Origin: UBA1858 sp964636225
Lineage (GTDB): Bacteria > Pseudomonadota > Gammaproteobacteria > UBA4575
DNA: 64,000 bases
NCBI GenBank assembly: GCA_964636225.1
Contig: CAZWQM010000001.1
Span: forward strand, 158,241-222,240
Reading direction: 5' to 3'
Shown: positions 60,913-64,000 of the stretch, in pieces
Layout: every line of letters starts with the position of its first letter
Numbering within the stretch: position 1 is the stretch's first letter
The notes under the pieces: model-generated
Told to the model about the DNA's origin: nothing
Seen by the model: the letters and a program-made list of their open reading frames with translations, nothing else
Database searches by the model: none
Translations under genes and position numbers: made by a program

Positions 60913-62313
60913 CTATTGCCGCGCAGACATCCTGTTCCAGGCATTCAGTGCGGCAATTTTATAGGCTTCCGCTAAGGTAGGATAGTTAAAAGTTGTTTCT
61001 ATAAAGTAATCAATGCCATGCTCTAGTGTAATGATAGCCTGGCCGATGTGAATCAGTTCTGTCGCACCTTCACCTACAATATGGACACCCAGTAGTTTTC
61101 CATCTTCCAGTGCAAATATCATTTTCAGAATACCTTCTGTACGACCACTTATCATACCTCTTGAAGTTTCTGCAAAACGTGCCATACCAATTTCATAAGG
61201 AATGCCTTTTGTTTTGACTTCCTGTTCAGACATACCCACCATACTCACTTCCGGAACGGAGTAAATGCCATAAGGGAAATTTCTTGGATGATTATCTACT
61301 TCTACACCAAAAGCGTGGCAGGTTGCATGTCGGCCCTGCTCCATTGACGTTGCTGCCAGTGCAGGGAAACCAACAATATCACCAGCAGCATAGATATGCG
61401 GAACCTCGGTCTGATAATCCTCATTAACCTGGATTCGACCACGCTTGTCAGAACTTAAGCCTGCATTCTCAAGCATTAACTCTTCAACGCTTCCAGATCG
61501 TCCTGAGGCATATAAAACAACTTCGGTAACAACAGTCTTACCACTTTTTAATTTTGTCGTAACCATGCCTTCATCATCAACGCGTATATCATCAACGCTA
61601 TCACCCAGACAAAAAGTAGCGCCAGTACTACGCATTTGATGTTCAAGTTCATCGATAATTTCTTTGTCTATAAACTCAAGAAATTTTTCTTTTACGTCAA
61701 TTACAGTAATTTGAGTATCCAGTGCAGCAAATATAGTGGCGTATTCAATCCCGATTACGCCAGCACCTATAACTGCTAGACTTCGTGGAATGTCTTTAAT
61801 ACCTAGAATTTCATCACTATCGACAACATTGCAGCCATCAAAAGGAATATGCTCGGGACGAAATGGATGCGTACCCGTGGCAATGATAATATATTCAGAT
61901 GTGTAATATTCCTCAAGACTGCCGTTCACTACCTTGATTGTATTCTTGTCTACAAACGAGGCTGTGCCTTTAATCACCGCCGCACCATTGCGATAGAATT
62001 GATTTTCCATCACCTGGACTTCGTATTGTCGAGTCATGTCGACACGCTTGATTAAATCTTCAGCACAAAGATCTTCTTTTAATCTGAATGAATTACCATA
62101 GAACACTCTTTGACGAAATCCACTTAGATGCAAAGCTGCTTCTCGAAGTGTTTTACTTGGTATAGTGCCGGTATGGACCGATACACCTCCGACCTGCTCA
62201 GCACGTTCTATAACCGCAGCGCGCTTACCCAATTTGGCCGCTTGCACAACAGCGCGCTTACCAGCAGGCCCGCTACCAATGACAAGCATGTCATAGTGTT
62301 CTTTAACATCCAT
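60913..62313 (-). CDS. sthA: soluble pyridine nucleotide transhydrogenase SthA
   Basis: A 466-residue flavoprotein of the pyridine-disulfide family that interconverts NADPH and NADH. FAD-binding motif MLVIGSGPAGKRAVVQAAK, the redox-site region VGGVSVHTGTIPSKTLRE near residue 45, the NAD-binding VIGAGVIGIEYATIF and ASGRSGSVEELML are all present. The redox-active cysteine position has Ser45 and the second position Thr50, so it lacks the disulfide entirely, which rules out lipoamide dehydrogenase or glutathione reductase activity. SthA would rebalance NADPH from MtdB and NADH from formate dehydrogenase. Confidence 0.9.
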   Translation of the reverse strand: MDVKEHYDMLVIGSGPAGKRAVVQAAKLGKRAAVIERAEQVGGVSVHTGTIPSKTLREAALHLSGFRQRVFYGNSFRLKEDLCAEDLIKRVDMTRQYEVQVMENQFYRNGAAVIKGTASFVDKNTIKVVNGSLEEYYTSEYIIIATGTHPFRPEHIPFDGCNVVDSDEILGIKDIPRSLAVIGAGVIGIEYATIFAALDTQITVIDVKEKFLEFIDKEIIDELEHQMRSTGATFCLGDSVDDIRVDDEGMVTTKLKSGKTVVTEVVLYASGRSGSVEELMLENAGLSSDKRGRIQVNEDYQTEVPHIYAAGDIVGFPALAATSMEQGRHATCHAFGVEVDNHPRNFPYGIYSVPEVSMVGMSEQEVKTKGIPYEIGMARFAETSRGMISGRTEGILKMIFALEDGKLLGVHIVGEGATELIHIGQAIITLEHGIDYFIETTFNYPTLAEAYKIAALNAWNRMSARQ

Positions 62314-62371
62314 ATTTATTCCTGCAAGTATTGAGCATTAGTGATTTATTATTAGAGCAACTATTTAAGCA

Positions 62372-64000
62372 TTAAAACTCTTCCCAGTCATCACTAGTAA
62401 AATCTTCACTCCCAACTGCCTTTTTATGGACAGGTTTTTCTTGTCGCTGCACATCGTTAGTGCGATCCCGCATAACAGAAGCATTTATTAACAAAGCTTC
62501 ATCAGACGATACTTTCCCATAATGAAAGAAGCTCACCAGTCTGATTAATTCATTACTTTGTTCAGACATAGACTCTGCAGCTGCCGCGGCTTCTTCCACC
62601 ATGGCAGTATTTTTTTGCGTGGCTGAGTCCATATCAATAATGGCTTTATTCACTTGTTCAATTCCGGAAGCCTGTTCCTAGGTAGCGGAAGAAATATCTC
62701 CGACGATTTGCACTACTTTACGTACACTTTTAACAATTTCTTCCAGAGTTTTACCGGATTTATTTACAAGACGACTACCATCAGAAACTTTCTGCACGCT
62801 GTCCTCAATTAGCTCTTCAATTTCCTTAGCCGCAGTCGCGCTGCGTCCCGCTAGATTTAGCACTTCAGTAGCCACTACGGCAAATCCACGACCCAGTTCG
62901 CCTGCGCGCGCGGCTTCAACCGCCGCATTCAAGGCAAGCAGATTAGTTTGGAAGGCAGTTTCATCTATCACACCAATAATATCGGCAATGCGTGTACTCG
63001 CTTGGTTGATTTCATTCATAGCAGAAATCGCTTTATTCACTACTTCACCACCTGAAATAGCCTGGTCACGCGTATTTATCGCTAGGTCGTTGGCTTCTTT
63101 AGCATTTTCTGCGTTCTGATTTACCGTGCTGGTCATCTCTTCCATGCTGGCCGATGTTTCTTCAAGACTGGCCGCTTGCGATTCTGTACGACGGCTTAAG
63201 TCCAAGTTGCCACGCGAAATTTCCTTGGCACCGGCACTCACCAATTGACTCGATTCCTTAATACCTTTCACGTTCTCTGTGAGTTTTTTTTACAGTTTCA
63301 TTTACATTAATTTTGAGCTGATTAAAGGTTCCTTTATAGTCTGCTTCAATCTTTTCGCTTAGATTACCTTGTGAGACAGCACTCAATACATGCACCGTAT
63401 CATTAATAATAGATTCAGAAATATTCACCATATTATTAATGCCTTCACTAAGCTTCATCATGATTTGGTCGCCACTGGAGAGATTAATCCGTTTGCTTAA
63501 ATCTCCCTCAAGAGATGCATCAACCAGGGTCTGAATTTCATTCTCCAGCATTTTCTGATCGGCCAGATCTCGCCACTCAATGACGATGCCTATCATTTTA
63601 TTATTATCCACGATAGGACTAGCAATTACTCGCCAGTAGCTTTGAGCAAGCGAAATGTCTGCGTAGAATGTCGATGCCAGATTCTCCAGAATTCCTCTCT
63701 GATGAGATGGGTTCTTGTGGAAAACATCAATACTCTTGCCAATCAGATTACACGCATCAAAAGCCGGAACTTCTGTTTTAATATCTGATTCCAGTCGATG
63801 GAAAATTTTCGAAGCCGTGTCGTTTATGTAAATAATATTAAGTTCTGAATCCAGCACCGTCACTTCAGAGCTGACATCATCCAGCGCCTTCTCATGCGTT
63901 CATTACGTTCATTAACTATGGTATCTCTTTCGAGAGCACATGTATGCCACATATAATGAAAGAGCAAATGAAATCAAAGCAGGCCAGTAATAGTACTGCA
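62372..64000 (-). pseudogene. methyl-accepting chemotaxis protein, broken, 5' end off the right edge
   Basis: On the minus strand: a transmembrane-like segment at the right edge (WPALISFALSLYVAYMC), a PAS-like domain (VTVLDSELNIIYINDTASK, VIEWRDLADQKMLENEI), then the signalling domain with the hairpin AVEAARAGELGRGFAVVATEV and ending EDFTSDDWEEF. At least three defects break it: a shift near 63885, an extra A in an A8 run near 63286 (frame resumes as VKGIKESSQLVS), and TAG at 62678-62680 where a Gln is expected (SSAT-Q-EQASG). The gene is therefore dead or misread in places. Confidence 0.8.

Noticed and set aside
1..64000. CRISPR arrays, tRNA or rRNA genes, integron integrase
   Set aside because: No regularly spaced repeats, cloverleaf or rRNA sequences, and no tyrosine recombinase frame were seen on either strand.

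Overview
The window is a stretch of chromosome from a gammaproteobacterium of moderate GC. The lineage is inferred from the rpoE-rseA-rseB-degQ/mucD-lepA block divergent from nadB, and from orn, rsgA, recR-ybaB-dnaX with the 4.5S RNA, sthA and srkA. The metabolic signature is methylotrophic: nearly every gene needed to oxidise formaldehyde through the tetrahydromethanopterin (H4MPT)/methylofuran route is present, followed by an NAD-linked formate dehydrogenase and a methanethiol oxidase cluster. No methanol or methane oxidation gene is present. A methylated-sulfur degrader fits best; I cannot name a genus.

Layout. 1-2589: end of a cofactor operon (DUF6513 dihydropteroate-synthase-like protein, DUF447, mfnB). 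2590-5073: a scarred zone with an IS3-family end inside a broken acetyltransferase-like gene, a zinc CDF exporter, and remnants of a DUF1223 gene and a pilE gene joined at their missing 5' ends. 5085-10010 (minus): tightly overlapping operon mfnD-like, mfnF, pabB, mfnE, srkA. 10014-18598: a HisA-like gene, then on the minus strand mptG, mtdB, an Orf17-type ATP-grasp, mch, Orf7-type ATP-grasp, Orf5/CitG-like, fae and an unusual PTPS fusion. 18878-23887: fhcBADC plus DUF4242.

24033-31691: an alcohol-dehydrogenase-family gene, then the methanethiol oxidase cluster (mtoX, SCO lipoprotein, MauG-like dihaem protein, two TlpA-like thioredoxins, a 95-residue unknown), with a second SCO gene divergent from mtoX and a pterin carbinolamine dehydratase. 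31858-36304: formate dehydrogenase. 36554-48317: a frameshifted His/Tyr-rich secreted peptide, folP, an MBL hydrolase, lepA, degQ, the sigma-E system, nadB, orn, a small cytochrome c and rsgA. 48592-50250: decayed integron cassettes, one carrying a TIR-like defence gene, separated by a recognisable attC site. 50327-55597: tag, VOC, ppnP, a small membrane protein, a DksA-type zinc finger, recR-ybaB-dnaX and ffs. 55856-64000: soxB, a permease, a HAD hydrolase, a small sigma-region-4-like protein, sthA, and decayed chemotaxis genes (CheY and CheX-like remnants and a broken MCP running off the right edge).

How it fits together (inference from known families): MtoX splits methanethiol into formaldehyde, H2S and H2O2. 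Fae condenses formaldehyde with H4MPT; MtdB, Mch and the Fhc complex take the unit to formate using methylofuran; formate dehydrogenase makes CO2 and NADH. The mfn, mpt, pab and ATP-grasp genes build the cofactors. SoxB indicates an oxidative route for the reduced sulfur, although the other sox genes are not in the window.
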